Positions 47,028-56,074 of a stretch of DNA of 64,000 nt are shown one piece after another; position 1 is the first letter of the stretch; each line of letters begins with the position of its first letter. A model generated the notes under the pieces. The model made no database searches. It was not told the DNA's origin and saw nothing but the letters and a program-made list of their open reading frames with translations. A program made the translations under genes and the position numbers. Source of the stretch: Mesorhizobium sp. WSM4306 (GTDB lineage Bacteria; Pseudomonadota; Alphaproteobacteria; Rhizobiales; Rhizobiaceae). The stretch lies in the NCBI RefSeq assembly GCF_007003975.1, contig NZ_VFTC01000017.1, forward strand, positions 62,001 through 126,000, read 5' to 3'.

Positions 47028-47285
47028 CGAGCTGGGAAAGCTTGGCCGGGCCGGCGCCTTCCCAGGCGCATGGGACGCGCGACGACCCATGTGGACCTTG
47101 GATTTCACTACGCACTTACGCTGCTTTGGCCTTGTCAGCAGCCTGAGCATAAAGCGTGCTCAGCTTTCAGGGCGAGCCTCTTTCATGTTGATAGCATCTG
47201 TCGTCATTCAGGATCGCCCCATTTTCGCATGCCGCTTGCAGCTTTCAGACTGTTGTCAGCCAGGGCCGCCATAAAGGGTCTCGTT
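47028..47285. repeat. Inverted copy of autotransporter leader with orphan motif
   Basis: Inverted duplicate of 26407-26680. It carries TTTCAGACTGTTGTCAG (47243-47259) but no start codon follows at the expected distance, so it is an orphan promoter. Confidence 0.75.
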
Positions 47286-48006
47286 TAACGCATTCGGGAG
47301 GCTTCATCACTCGACCACATTAATTTCGGGCCGTTCGCCGGCGCTCCGAATGGCACTTAACACCAGATCCTCTCCAAACCCGTGATGATCCAAGAGGAAA
47401 ACGAAAAATCCCTAAATCATAAAAAAGCACCGATACGGTCGGCTCCAGGCTGATGAAATTGCGGTCTCACTGGCCACGCACGATACTTGCGATGGCGATG
47501 GCCATTGCAAAGGCCGGTCAAGCACCCAAGACGCTGACAAGCACGCCTCCGACCAAAGCTCGATCGTTGGCAGCCTTTCTAGCCGTATACTTGGGGCATT
47601 TTGGGACGGCGATCCGGACGCCGATTAAAACCTGCCGGTCGTCTAAATGGAATGGTTGGTCCGGGTCCTTACTGGACCTGCGCCAACCCGATCGGGCCGG
47701 CGCACAGGGGCACCCAGACAATTGGACACGTCGCCTTTGCGCGGCGGCTTGCACTTTCTCGGATGGCCTTTTTTCTCCCCGGGCGAAATCGAGCGAGCGG
47801 TGAGGCGGAGCCTTCGATTTTGCCGATCATGTCGTGTCGCTTCGATCGAACTGCTCAGACGATGATAGCGGCATTGATTGCCGCGGCCGAAATGCGTTGT
47901 GTGAAGTACGATTTCTACGCCGTATACATACTGCCGTACAGTTCGCCCTGTCAGCAGCCTTGCCAGCAATCCGCCCTGTGTCCAACTGTCGTCGAATTCA
48001 CCGGTG
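47286..48006. other. Gene-poor stretch, nothing recognised
   Basis: About 720 bases without a supported gene; open frames on both strands have biased, shadow-like compositions. Confidence 0.4.
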
Positions 48007-49335
48007 TCATTGAGGAATTCGTATGATCGCCTCGAAACCATCATTGCGACCGCGGGCGGGCGACGCAAGCTCTAGACTGCCACCGATCCGCTGGATAACC
48101 ATGTTAGCGATATGTAGACCAAGGCCTGAGCCCGCAGCAGGAGTAGCACCACGACTAAATCGCTTTGTAAGCCCTTCGAGGTCGGGGAGGGGCACCACCG
48201 GTCCGGCGTTTGCAATAGCGATGGTTCCATCAGTTTGGACGGAAACTGTTGTCGGAACAGTGGGCAGTCCATGTATCAGCGCATTCTCGATCAGGTTACG
48301 AAGGAGGATCCCAAACGCATCGACATCCACTTTGCGCATCAAAGTGGGGCAGCCGTCGACGTTAAGATGCAGGCGTCCGGCATATTGCGGCTTTTTCCTC
48401 AGGTCATCGATTTCCAGCCGAACCGATCGGACAAGATCGATCGCGTGATCCGCCATGCCAACCCCCGATTCGGCTTGAGCGAGCTGAAGCACTTTTTCGA
48501 CAAGGCGGCCAAGGCTCGACAGCGCTTGCTCGATGCCGCGCGCACGCATTTTGGCCGACCCATTGGGAAGCTCGGCCACTAATCTCTGCATCTGAGCGAT
48601 TGAACCTGCGATCGGCGTGCGCAGTTCATGCGCACTGTTTGCGGCGAACTCGCGTTCGGCCTCGAGAGCCGCCCGCAGACGATCGAGAAGCCGATTGACG
48701 GATGCCGCGATTGGAGCCAACTCTGCCGGGAAATCGCCCAAGTCCATTGGTGACAGATTGCCGCCGTCGCGCGATCCGATCTGCTGTCGCAGTACCTCGA
48801 TTGGCCGCAGCGAGCGCCGGATCACGATCCACCAAACAGCTAAGCTAAAGGGCAGGAGCACGAGTGTCGGAAGGAAGACAAAAAGTGCGCCCTTCGCGAT
48901 TGTGGTACGGCGGCCATCAAGCGGTTCGGCCAACTGATGATACACGCCGTCTTGGATCTCCTCTGTGTAGACGCGGTAATCAGCGTTTCGCCAAAAGCCG
49001 TTACTCAGGGGAGCATCAGGGAAGGGCTGCTGACCCTCTTCCGGTTCAGAAATAAGCACTACCCCGTACTTATTAATAACCTGCTCACGATAGGTCCAGT
49101 ACTTTTCATAAGTTGGCAAGTGGTTATTGTATTGATCAACGTGTTTTCCATTCAAGACCTTGATCAGCTCTGGTTCTCTGTACTCTGCGCTCCCCTGGAG
49201 CAAGTCATCCGAACTTTCGTTTACATTATTGCAAAAAATGAACGCAGCAATGGTTGGGGCGGCGATCCAAACCAGGAGCGTTGCCCCGCCTAACCACGAT
49301 ATCAGCTTTCTCGTCATGCTGTTCGAGTTCGTCAT
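48007..49335 (-). CDS. Sensor histidine kinase (QseC/PmrB-type)
   Basis: The 442-residue protein has TM1 (about 11-34), a periplasmic sensor domain (35-148), TM2 (150-172), a HAMP region, the dimerisation box FAANSAHELRTPI with phospho-acceptor H236, the N box NLIENALIHG and the G box GSGLGLHIANMV. It probably senses a periplasmic signal and phosphorylates the regulator encoded just upstream; start and stop overlap (ATGA at 49332). Both genes are divergent from a lipoprotein gene. Confidence 0.92.
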   Translation of the reverse strand: MTNSNSMTRKLISWLGGATLLVWIAAPTIAAFIFCNNVNESSDDLLQGSAEYREPELIKVLNGKHVDQYNNHLPTYEKYWTYREQVINKYGVVLISEPEEGQQPFPDAPLSNGFWRNADYRVYTEEIQDGVYHQLAEPLDGRRTTIAKGALFVFLPTLVLLPFSLAVWWIVIRRSLRPIEVLRQQIGSRDGGNLSPMDLGDFPAELAPIAASVNRLLDRLRAALEAEREFAANSAHELRTPIAGSIAQMQRLVAELPNGSAKMRARGIEQALSSLGRLVEKVLQLAQAESGVGMADHAIDLVRSVRLEIDDLRKKPQYAGRLHLNVDGCPTLMRKVDVDAFGILLRNLIENALIHGLPTVPTTVSVQTDGTIAIANAGPVVPLPDLEGLTKRFSRGATPAAGSGLGLHIANMVIQRIGGSLELASPARGRNDGFEAIIRIPQ

Positions 49336-49991
49336 GTGACCACGAGCCTGTATCCGGAGCCACGCACGGTTGCTATTCTATCCCCGCCGATCTTCTTGCG
49401 GAGCCGGCTGACATAAACCTCCACTGTGTTGCTCTCGAACTCCGAATTGAATGAATAAAGCGCGTGCTCGATCCTCCCCTTTGAAACGACCGAACCGGGC
49501 CGGCGTAGAAGGCAGTCGAGCACCGCCCATTCGCGTCCAGACAGGTGGACCTCCTGCCCGTCGCGGAAGAGGCGTCGCTCGGCTGCCTGTATGGAAAGCG
49601 TCCCAACCGAAAATTGCGGCTCCGGAAAATGCCCTTGGCGACGTGCCACTGCACGGATGCGTGCCGAGAGTTCCCCCAGATCGAACGGCTTGACCAAATA
49701 GTCGTCGGCGCCAGCGTTGAGCCCCTCGATGCGATGCGAAATCCGATCGCGGGCTGTCAGAATGATGACCGGCGTTGTATCAAGCCCCTTGATCAGCTCC
49801 CGCAGATAGTCGATGCCATTGCCGTCCGGCAGGTGAACGTCGAGCAAAATAACGTCGTAGCCGGCCACAGCTGCATGACCGCGCGCTCCGGACAGGCCCT
49901 CGGCCCAGTCGACCGCGTGGCCACCAGCCACCAAATGATCGTGCACAGCACTTCTAAGGTCGTCGTCGTCTTCAATGAGCAGTATTCGCAT
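49332..49991 (-). CDS. OmpR-family response regulator
   Basis: The 219-residue protein has a receiver domain (1-115; acidic pocket IEDDDD, phospho-acceptor D51 in ILLDVHLPDG, Lys in LVKPFDLGEL) and a C-terminal winged helix (about 125-219; HLSGREWAVLDCLLRRPGSV and VEVYVSRLRKKI). It likely binds the TTTCAG-N5-TGTCAG repeats near 50085 and 26437 (inference). Part of the gene is duplicated at 51288. Confidence 0.93.
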   Translation of the reverse strand: MRILLIEDDDDLRSAVHDHLVAGGHAVDWAEGLSGARGHAAVAGYDVILLDVHLPDGNGIDYLRELIKGLDTTPVIILTARDRISHRIEGLNAGADDYLVKPFDLGELSARIRAVARRQGHFPEPQFSVGTLSIQAAERRLFRDGQEVHLSGREWAVLDCLLRRPGSVVSKGRIEHALYSFNSEFESNTVEVYVSRLRKKIGGDRIATVRGSGYRLVVT

Positions 49992-50084
49992 CAGGCTGCC
50001 GAGCTCCGGTATGAGGGCAAGGCTCCTGCCTTATTGATCGAAGCTGACAGTAGGCTGAACCGGCGCCAGCGAATATCTGGGGGC

Positions 50085-50101
50085 TTTCAGGCTGCTGTCA
50101 G
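50085..50101 (+). promoter_or_regulatory. OmpR-type direct repeat before lipoprotein gene
   Basis: TTTCAGGCTGCTGTCAG, half-sites 11 bases apart, ends 49 bases before the ATG at 50151. It lies in the intergenic region divergent from the response regulator. Confidence 0.65.
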
Positions 50102-50150
50102 CTACAATTGCAAGAAAGGGGTCGTTAACAAAGCCAAACGAAGAGGCCTT

Positions 50151-50648
50151 ATGAAACCCCTCCTGATCTCGGCACTTTTGCTCAATGTGACCACCGGCGG
50201 CTGTACACTGGTTGGCGGGCAATTCGACGTGGCGGTCAACGAATGGCAGCCGCGCCACGCGTCAATGTCCAGGCTTGAAACTGACAGGTGTCTTAAATAC
50301 GAGGGCACCGTAGCGGGTGCCTCCAGTTATCGAACAGTGCCTAGCAGGTCAGAAGTGCACTTTGACCATAGGGGTCGTCCGTATTTTCGGCGCTCGCGAA
50401 CAGAGTCGACGGTCAATCGATGCGCCACTGCCAGAGTCTGGAACGGTCAAGTGTTTGTTATCCCCCGTCCGGGCCATATTCTCTGCCGAGGACCAAGAAG
50501 GCCCTATTTTCGGTGCCCACGAACAGAGCCAACGGTCAATCGATGCGCCACTGCCAGGGTCTGGAACGGTCAAGTGTTTGTGATCCCCTGTCCCGGCCGT
50601 GTTCTCTGCCGAACTCGCCCTTGTAGTCGGCACACCAAAGATCGTTAG
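50151..50648 (+). CDS. Small secreted/lipoprotein with tandem repeats
   Basis: The 165-residue product starts with a short signal sequence (MKPLLISALLLNVTTGGC, a plausible lipobox ending at C18) and contains two tandem 41-residue units, each with RTExTVNRCATARVWNGQVF and VIP-PG-LCR. AGAGG precedes the ATG. The C-terminal end runs into an IS481-type fragment, so the natural stop may be lost. No family recognised; the two-component system and the repeat motif suggest a periplasmic or surface role. Confidence 0.6.
   Translation: MKPLLISALLLNVTTGGCTLVGGQFDVAVNEWQPRHASMSRLETDRCLKYEGTVAGASSYRTVPSRSEVHFDHRGRPYFRRSRTESTVNRCATARVWNGQVFVIPRPGHILCRGPRRPYFRCPRTEPTVNRCATARVWNGQVFVIPCPGRVLCRTRPCSRHTKDR
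50377..50622. repeat. Tandem 123-bp direct repeat
   Basis: Two adjoining units share GGTCAATCGATGCGCCACTG and GTCTGGAACGGTCAAGTGTT in identical positions, 123 bases apart, with about 90 percent identity by eye. They encode the two 41-residue units of the lipoprotein. Confidence 0.8.
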
Positions 50649-51045
50649 GGCGACAGCCGTTTGAAAGTGGTGTCCCCGTCGCCCTGTTGCGCCTGCGCTT
50701 GCGGCGCTCGACCATGCCGTGGCGGTCGAGCACGGCATGCACGGCCGAGATCGCGGGCCGGTGCACATCCGGATACAGCCGGGCCAGCCGCTCGCGTATC
50801 TTCGGCGCACCCCATGTCGGCTTGTCTTGCTTGAGGCGCACAATCAGCTTCTCGATTTGAAACGGAAGCTGATTGGCGTGGCGATAGGGCCGCCGCGATC
50901 GGTCCGTCAGCCCTCCAGGCCGCTGTCGTTGTAGCGCGTGAGGATCTTGTAGCCGGTCTTGCGCGAGATATCGAACTCCCGGCAAAGCACCGCCATCTTC
51001 TCGCGTCCAGCAGCCGGGCGACGAACTTCAGCCGCTCTTCCATGA
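50616..51045 (-). pseudogene. IS481-type transposase N-terminal fragment
   Basis: Reverse frames give MEERLKFVARLLDA, REFDISRKTGYKILTRYN, GLTDRSRRPYRHANQLPFQI, KPTWGAPKIRERLARLYPDV and, at the cut end, NDLWCADYKGEF, which includes the first catalytic Asp. The rest is deleted at the junction with the repeat gene. Confidence 0.8.
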
Positions 51046-51231
51046 CGTTACACTCCTTCCAAGGCACCTTGCTCTCCTTGCAAAGGGCCGAAAGTGTAAC
51101 CCATCTATCCGGAATGAACTGTCACCCATCTCTCGGGAAGGAAAGTCATGGCCAAGGCAACTGGAAGCCGAATTTTCTTTTAGAGTATGAATCAGCGCCG
51201 TCTGCCGAAAAGCGCGTCCACGATCTTCCCT
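51046..51231. other. IS end and junction sequence
   Basis: GTGTAACCCATCTATCCGG and TGTCACCCATCTCTCGGG are terminal-type repeats of the IS481 fragment. Beyond them the duplicated regulator region begins near 51232. Confidence 0.5.
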
Positions 51232-51287
51232 TTTGAAACGACCGTGCAGGGCTGGGGCAGACGGTAGTCGAGCACCGCCCATCCGCG

Positions 51288-51746
51288 TCAAGTCAGGTAG
51301 ACCTCCTGCCCGTCGCGGAAGAGGCGTCGCTCGGCTGCCTGTATGGAAAGCGTCCCAACCGAAAATTGCGGCTCCGGAAAATGCCCATGGCGACGTGCCA
51401 CTGCATGGATACGCGCTGAGAGTTCCCCCAGATCGAACGGCTTGACCAAATAGTCGTCGGCTCCAGCGTTGAAGCCCTCGATGCGATGCGAAATCCGATC
51501 GCAGGCTGTCAGAATGATGACCGGTGCCGATTCAAGTTCCTTGATCAGCTCCCGCAGATAGTCGATCCCATTGCCGTCCGGCAGGTGAACGTCGAGCAAA
51601 ATAAGGTCGTAGCCGACCACAGCTGCATAATCGCGCGCTTCGGACAGGTTCTTGGCCCAGTCGACCGCGTGGCCACCAGCCACCAAATGATCGTGCATAG
51701 CACTTCCAAGGTCCTTATCGTCTTCAGTGAGCAGTATTCGCATCAT
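51288..51746 (-). CDS. Truncated duplicate response regulator (receiver only)
   Basis: The 152-residue frame is a near-identical duplicate of residues 1-150 of the 49332 regulator, with D52 and the Lys intact. A stop after EVYLT removes the DNA-binding domain; relic codons (WAVLDYRLPQP, VVSKGKIVDALF) follow in the same frame. A receiver-only protein could compete for phosphate from the kinase (inference), or it is simply a pseudogene. Confidence 0.6.
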   Translation of the reverse strand: MMRILLTEDDKDLGSAMHDHLVAGGHAVDWAKNLSEARDYAAVVGYDLILLDVHLPDGNGIDYLRELIKELESAPVIILTACDRISHRIEGFNAGADDYLVKPFDLGELSARIHAVARRHGHFPEPQFSVGTLSIQAAERRLFRDGQEVYLT

Positions 51747-51838
51747 GCTGCCGAGCTCCGGTATGAGGGCAAGGCTCCCATCTTATTGGTCGAAGCTGAC
51801 AATAGGCTGAACCGGCGGCAGCGAATTATTTGGGGAGC

Positions 51839-51855
51839 TTTCAGGCTGCTGTCAG
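51839..51855 (+). promoter_or_regulatory. Duplicate OmpR-type direct repeat
   Basis: TTTCAGGCTGCTGTCAG again, ending 50 bases before the ATG at 51906, inside the duplicated 49.5-50.2 kb segment. Confidence 0.6.
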
Positions 51856-51905
51856 CTACAACTTGCAAGAAAGGGGTCGTTAACAAAGCCAAACGAAGAG
51901 CCCCT

Positions 51906-52331
51906 ATGAAACCCGTCCTGAACTCGGCACTTTTGCTCAATGTGACCCCCGGCGGCTGCATCAGCAAATTGATTTGGGAAACAGGCGCGCCGGTTCTAAT
52001 GACCGACGCAGGCCGAGGTCTGGAGCTGGACCAGCGAACGGCGTCTTCGGTTTTTCAGGCAACAGCCACATGGAAGAATATGATTGGCTCGACCATGCGC
52101 CGAGCTTTGTCGAACGGATTGGTCGCGGGCGCACTACCACAGATTATGGCAGGTTTACGCCCTGGCCTTGACACCCGGGGTGATCGTCACCGGCGGAGCC
52201 GCGGCGTACTGATCGGATATCTAACGTCGCTGAGTCTCTCGTCGGTGCAGTGGATCTCTCGGCTTAGCCATCATGCAAAAAACGACGGTTCCGCGACACC
52301 ACTTTTCAGGTCCGTGACACAGGCTTTGTGA
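51906..52331 (+). CDS. Chimeric lipoprotein-like ORF
   Basis: The first 18 codons duplicate the signal sequence of the 50151 gene (MKPVLNSALLLNVTPGGC). The remaining 123 residues are unrelated and unrecognised. The promoter copy is intact, so a product may be made. Confidence 0.35.
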   Translation: MKPVLNSALLLNVTPGGCISKLIWETGAPVLMTDAGRGLELDQRTASSVFQATATWKNMIGSTMRRALSNGLVAGALPQIMAGLRPGLDTRGDRHRRSRGVLIGYLTSLSLSSVQWISRLSHHAKNDGSATPLFRSVTQAL

Positions 52332-52497
52332 GCCGATCTGTTGTTCTTACCCCAGGCTAATGGCTGAACAGCTCTGTCGCCGGCTCGATGCGCCAGATGG
52401 CGCGATGTTTTGAACCCTTTCACGAGGCGACGGCAGCAGCCGACCGGCTCTCCTATCGCGGCTCCCGCGATCCACACACCCAACAAGGGAATCTACC

Positions 52498-53619
52498 ATG
52501 GTAATGAAGGCACCGGTTGCCGACGCTAGGAATGGGTCGGTAGTAGATCGGCTGGTCGGCATCGACCTCGCTCGGGGCCTGGCTGTCTTCGGGATGTATG
52601 CCGCCCATCTCGGTCCCGACCCCGGCGAAGGAGGACTAGTCGGGTTTCTGATGGAACTAACCCATGGGCGGCCGTCGGCCCTGTTTGCCGTATTGGCCGG
52701 TTTTTCAATCCTCCTGATTACAGGTCGCAAGGCGCCGAAGTCGGGGATAGCCGGTAGACAGGCCATCGCCAGAGTCGCAATTCGTGCCCTTGTTTTGCTC
52801 GCGCTTGGCTCAATCCTGGGCTGCCTCGGTACCCAGGTCGAAGTCATCCTAGAATACTACGGAATTTGCTTCTTGTTGGTATTGCCGCTCCATCGGCTCA
52901 GCGCATATCAGCTGGGCTTGATCGCTGCCGCTACGGCATTAGTTCTCCCGCAAGTCCGTTCCTCCCTTCTGTCGGTTGCCCCCAACCTCCTCGACCCGGT
53001 CTTCAACCTCATGGTCAACGGCTACTATCCCGCGGTGACCTGGGTTCCTTTCCTCATCGCTGGCATGGCCATCGCGCGCCTTAATCTTAATACGCTAGCA
53101 GCGCATTGGCGCCTTGGTCTGGCGGGGGTCGCGCTGGCCGTGTTGGGCCATGGGGGATCCTTGCTCGCGCTGAGTTCCCGCGCTTTGACTGAAACCTCCT
53201 TGTGGTGGTCTGACGTTGACGGCGCTTTTGAGCCTTCCAAGTCGTCATTTATAGTCAAGTCGTCATGGATAGCCGCACCTCATAGCGAAACGACGCTTTC
53301 GATCGTGGGCAGCACCGGTTGCGCAATGATCATCTTGGCGGCTTGCATGCTCGCTGTGGATGCGCTCCCGCGTCTGCGAAAGCTGGTCTGGCCAATAATC
53401 GCAGTCGGCTCGATGTCTTTGACGGCCTATGTGCTGCACATTGCGGGAATAGCCTATCTTATGAAGATAAACATTTTCAAAGACGAGAGCCTGTCCACGC
53501 TCTTTGGCTTCGTTGTGGTTATCAGCACTTTTGCGGTGCTTTGGCTGCGCATCTTCCAGCGAGGACCGATGGAAGTGCTGATGGGTAGGGTCGCAGATCT
53601 CGCGCGTCACATCCGCTGA
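52498..53619 (+). CDS. DUF418/YeiB-type membrane protein
   Basis: The 373-residue protein has about ten membrane segments. RLVGIDLARGLAVFGMYAAH at the N-terminus and the DUF418-like end (VGSMSLTAYVLHIAGIAYL) match the DUF1624/DUF418 acyltransferase-like family related to heparan-alpha-glucosaminide acetyltransferase. AAGGGAA precedes the start. Substrate unknown. It stands alone among relics. Confidence 0.8.
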   Translation: MVMKAPVADARNGSVVDRLVGIDLARGLAVFGMYAAHLGPDPGEGGLVGFLMELTHGRPSALFAVLAGFSILLITGRKAPKSGIAGRQAIARVAIRALVLLALGSILGCLGTQVEVILEYYGICFLLVLPLHRLSAYQLGLIAAATALVLPQVRSSLLSVAPNLLDPVFNLMVNGYYPAVTWVPFLIAGMAIARLNLNTLAAHWRLGLAGVALAVLGHGGSLLALSSRALTETSLWWSDVDGAFEPSKSSFIVKSSWIAAPHSETTLSIVGSTGCAMIILAACMLAVDALPRLRKLVWPIIAVGSMSLTAYVLHIAGIAYLMKINIFKDESLSTLFGFVVVISTFAVLWLRIFQRGPMEVLMGRVADLARHIR

Positions 53620-53793
53620 GCACCGCCGCGCCCCGGCCTCCCGATCACATTACGGACAAGGTGGGGCTTTGTCCAAAGCTTGTTCGCGGCAGGGGAGGGT
53701 ACTTCCTCCCAGCCTGCCGCCTTGTTGATGGAAGCTAAAACGGTCGCGCAGGCGCTAGAGTTGCATCGGCATAATCAGCTTAAACTCGCGAAG

Positions 53794-54430
53794 TTAAACC
53801 CGCGGTTGGTCTATCTCGGCCCGCCTCACCTGAAAGGCTAAGGTATCCGTTTCGGTCAAGGGTTTTAGGGGCCATTTTCGCTGCGCCTTGAGGAGAGCGT
53901 TTGCTAGGATGAGGAGCTTTCGCAACAAGATGATGACCTTTGCGGGTTTGCCTGCCGCCTTTAGCGCCTGGTATTTTGCCTTGAGGTCGGGGTTGAAGCG
54001 CAGGGCGAAGGGCCGGGCATGTAGAGGGCCTGGCGAACATTGGCCCGGCCGCCCCGGATGAAGGCGCGGCCGCTCCATTTTGCCGAGGCCGGCGAGGCTT
54101 GCGGCCTTTGGTTCCGAGTTCCGGCATGTCGATGGTGAGTGTGCAGGCGGTGGCATCCGATGCGCCATATGCTGGTCAGGATTTCGCGGCGCTGGACAGC
54201 GTCGGGATCGGCTTTCATGAGGGTAAGCATCGTCTGATCGATATCGCTGAGTTCACGTGGATCTGCTTCCAGCCACTCGTTGTTGTGGCGCCTGAGCAAG
54301 GCAAGCGGTCAAGGTCTGGCTCTGGTGCTGGCTGCGGTGCGATCCCCGCACGGGCCAGGTGCCGATCGTGTCGACGATCCACCTCGCCGCGACCAGAGAG
54401 CTGCTACTCTCTTCCGCTGTTCATTCTGGC
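53794..54430 (-). pseudogene. IS110-family transposase remnant
   Basis: Reverse frames give TLMKADPDAVQRREILTSIW, GTRNQRPQASPASAKW in one frame and AGLGKMER in another, GRAFIRGGRANVRQALYMP, FNPDLKAKYQALKAAGKPAK and KLLILANALLKAQRKW, all from the C-terminal half of IS110 proteins. The DEDD N-terminal half is missing. Confidence 0.8.
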
Positions 54431-54459
54431 CTCTTCGCAATGAATGTCATAAAATCACC

Positions 54460-54665
54460 TGTCGCAATTAATGGTTTTTGATTTGGCTCCTACAGCTGGC
54501 AGATATCGCCGAGAGTTCCGCAGAGAGCGTCGAAAGTTTTGGCCGCCTTCTTCCGCAGCCGCGCCTTGAGTTTTGAGCAGACCTGTCTTGATCGGGTTGA
54601 GATCGGGCGAGCATGGCGGCAGGATCAGGAGCCAGTGCCCCTTTGGCCAACCAGTGGGCGGCGCG
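54460..54665 (-). pseudogene. IS630-family transposase C-terminal fragment
   Basis: HWLLILPPCSPDLNPIKTGL is the IS630 LPPYSPDLNPIE motif with the catalytic Glu replaced by Lys. The last helices follow to 54460. Confidence 0.75.
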
Positions 54666-55006
54666 TACCTTGCCGACAATCTGGGGTTCCGAACCCGACA
54701 GTTGGTTTTCAACCCGACAGTGGCCCGCCTCAGAGCAGGCTACCGCCCTTCGGAGCAGGCAGAAGCTAATCGAGGTTCGCGGGTTCCGGTTTGAATGTGC
54801 AGGTCGCTGCGCGCCTGATCTTTCGGTCTGGCGGCACATGACAAAAACTCTCATTTTGGCCGACGATACCCGGTCAGGAGCGGGTATCGCAGTCGAGAAG
54901 CGACCCGAGCACGTCCACAAGATGTGCCGAGTTTGCAAGGTGTGTCATTGTTTCTGTCAACGTTCGAGCGACAGCGCACGACGAAACGTCTGGCATACGC
55001 CTCGTC
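54666..55006. other. Spacer upstream of cold-shock gene
   Basis: No gene supported. A CTGTC-N11-GACAG inverted repeat lies near 54955-54976; its TGT-N13-ACA spacing does not fit a NifA site. Confidence 0.4.
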
Positions 55007-55023
55007 TGGCACGCGCCTCGCAT
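55007..55023 (+). promoter_or_regulatory. Sigma-54-like element before cold-shock gene
   Basis: TGGCACGCGCCTCGCAT has correct GG-N10-GC spacing and one mismatch in the -12 half. It lies 140 bases before the cold-shock start. No perfect NifA site was found upstream. Confidence 0.45.
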
Positions 55024-55162
55024 ATGTTGCAGTTGCTGCTGGAGATCAGGCGATCGAGTGGGCCTTGCAATTTTCCGATTTTGATGCGCCTAAAGTCTCG
55101 TGTACAAATCAGGCTGGCGTGAATGGCCTGCCTAAGTTGCGACTTATTACAAAGGAATGGAT

Positions 55163-55375
55163 ATGGCGACTGGAACGGTGAAGTGGTTCAACAGCACGAA
55201 GGGTTTTGGTTTTATTCAGCCTGACAACGGCGGTCAGGATGTCTTTGTCCACATTTCCGCTGTTGAACGAGCGGGCCTGTCGACCCTTAATGAGGGCCAG
55301 AAGATCAACTACGAGGTGGAACAGGATCGCCGCACGGGAAAGTCCTCTGCAGGCAGCCTCAGCAAGGCTGGCTAA
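55163..55375 (+). CDS. Cold-shock family protein (CspA-type)
   Basis: The 70-residue protein is one cold-shock domain: MATGTVKWFNSTKGFGFIQP with RNP1 (KGFGFI) and RNP2 (VFVHIS). These proteins bind single-stranded RNA and act as chaperones. AAAGGA precedes the ATG at 55163 (a second ATG at 55157 is in frame). The leader is long, as is usual for this family. The end (SSAGSLSKAG) is slightly unusual. Confidence 0.9.
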   Translation: MATGTVKWFNSTKGFGFIQPDNGGQDVFVHISAVERAGLSTLNEGQKINYEVEQDRRTGKSSAGSLSKAG

Positions 55376-55519
55376 CGGTCCGGGAAAGCCTTGGCAAGGT
55401 TCGTCATCGCCGGAACGCATTGACGGCTCGAAACCCGGGCCGGAGCATGCAAGTTAATGCCGCGGCAGGGATTGCTGGAGCCATCATGAATTACTCTGGA
55501 AATGAGGCTCTTGGACGGG

Positions 55520-55545
55520 AAAGGCGGGGCTCATCCCCGCCCTTT
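55520..55545. terminator. Bidirectional terminator hairpin
   Basis: AAGGCGGGG-N5-CCCCGCCCTT with flanking A and T runs lies between the convergent cold-shock and MucR-type genes. Confidence 0.6.
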
Positions 55546-55603
55546 GATTCCGCGCAGATTGGGCCAACGGCTGCTGCGCGTCCGAACGACTGTTGATACG
55601 GAT

Positions 55604-56074
55604 TTAGGCTGCGACCTTCTTGCGGGTCCGTTTCGCCGGCGCCGTGGCTGGGGCTTCCGGCTCTTTCGGTTTGCGGCCGAGTCCCATGGTCTTGGCCAAG
55701 GCGGAGCGCGCAGCGGCGTAATTCGGCGCCACCATGGGATAATCCGACGGCAGACCCCATTTGGCGCGATATTCGTCTGGGGTCAGACCATAGTGCGTCG
55801 CCAGATGGCGCTTTAGCGATTTGAATTTCTTGCCGTCTTCAAGGCTAATGATGTAGTCCGGTTCGATCGACTTTTTGATCGGGACAGCAGGTTTTTTTAC
55901 AGGCACAGGCTCTTCTGCCGGTATGAGTCCAGCCGTGCCGTTTAGAGCCCCGTGCACTTGGGCGATCAGGGCAGGAAGCTCCCCCGCCGGGACGGGGTTG
56001 TTGGAGACGTAGGCTGATACAACATCGGCAGTGAGCTCGATGAGGATGTCGGTCTTGTGGGGTTCTTCTGTCAT
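55604..56074 (-). CDS. mucR: MucR/Ros-family regulator without zinc cysteine
   Basis: The 156-residue protein has the Ros/MucR DNA-binding region (EDGKKFKSLKRHLATHYGLT, EYRAKWGLPSDYPMVAP). Residue positions that in Ros hold the zinc Cys (YIICLE-type) are Ser here (YIISLEDG), as in the zinc-less Ml proteins known from Mesorhizobium loti. MucR proteins are nucleoid-associated repressors of exopolysaccharide and other genes. CGGAGAAG precedes the ATG. A nod box lies 470-520 bases upstream on the same strand. Confidence 0.85.
   Translation of the reverse strand: MTEEPHKTDILIELTADVVSAYVSNNPVPAGELPALIAQVHGALNGTAGLIPAEEPVPVKKPAVPIKKSIEPDYIISLEDGKKFKSLKRHLATHYGLTPDEYRAKWGLPSDYPMVAPNYAAARSALAKTMGLGRKPKEPEAPATAPAKRTRKKVAA

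Noticed and set aside
49545..50150. Upstream extension of the lipoprotein ORF
   Set aside because: It runs through the response regulator gene on the other strand; the real start has a ribosome binding site and signal sequence.
54950..54980. Inverted repeat CTGTC-N11-GACAG as a NifA site for the cold-shock gene
   Set aside because: TGT and ACA are 13 bases apart, not 10 or 11.
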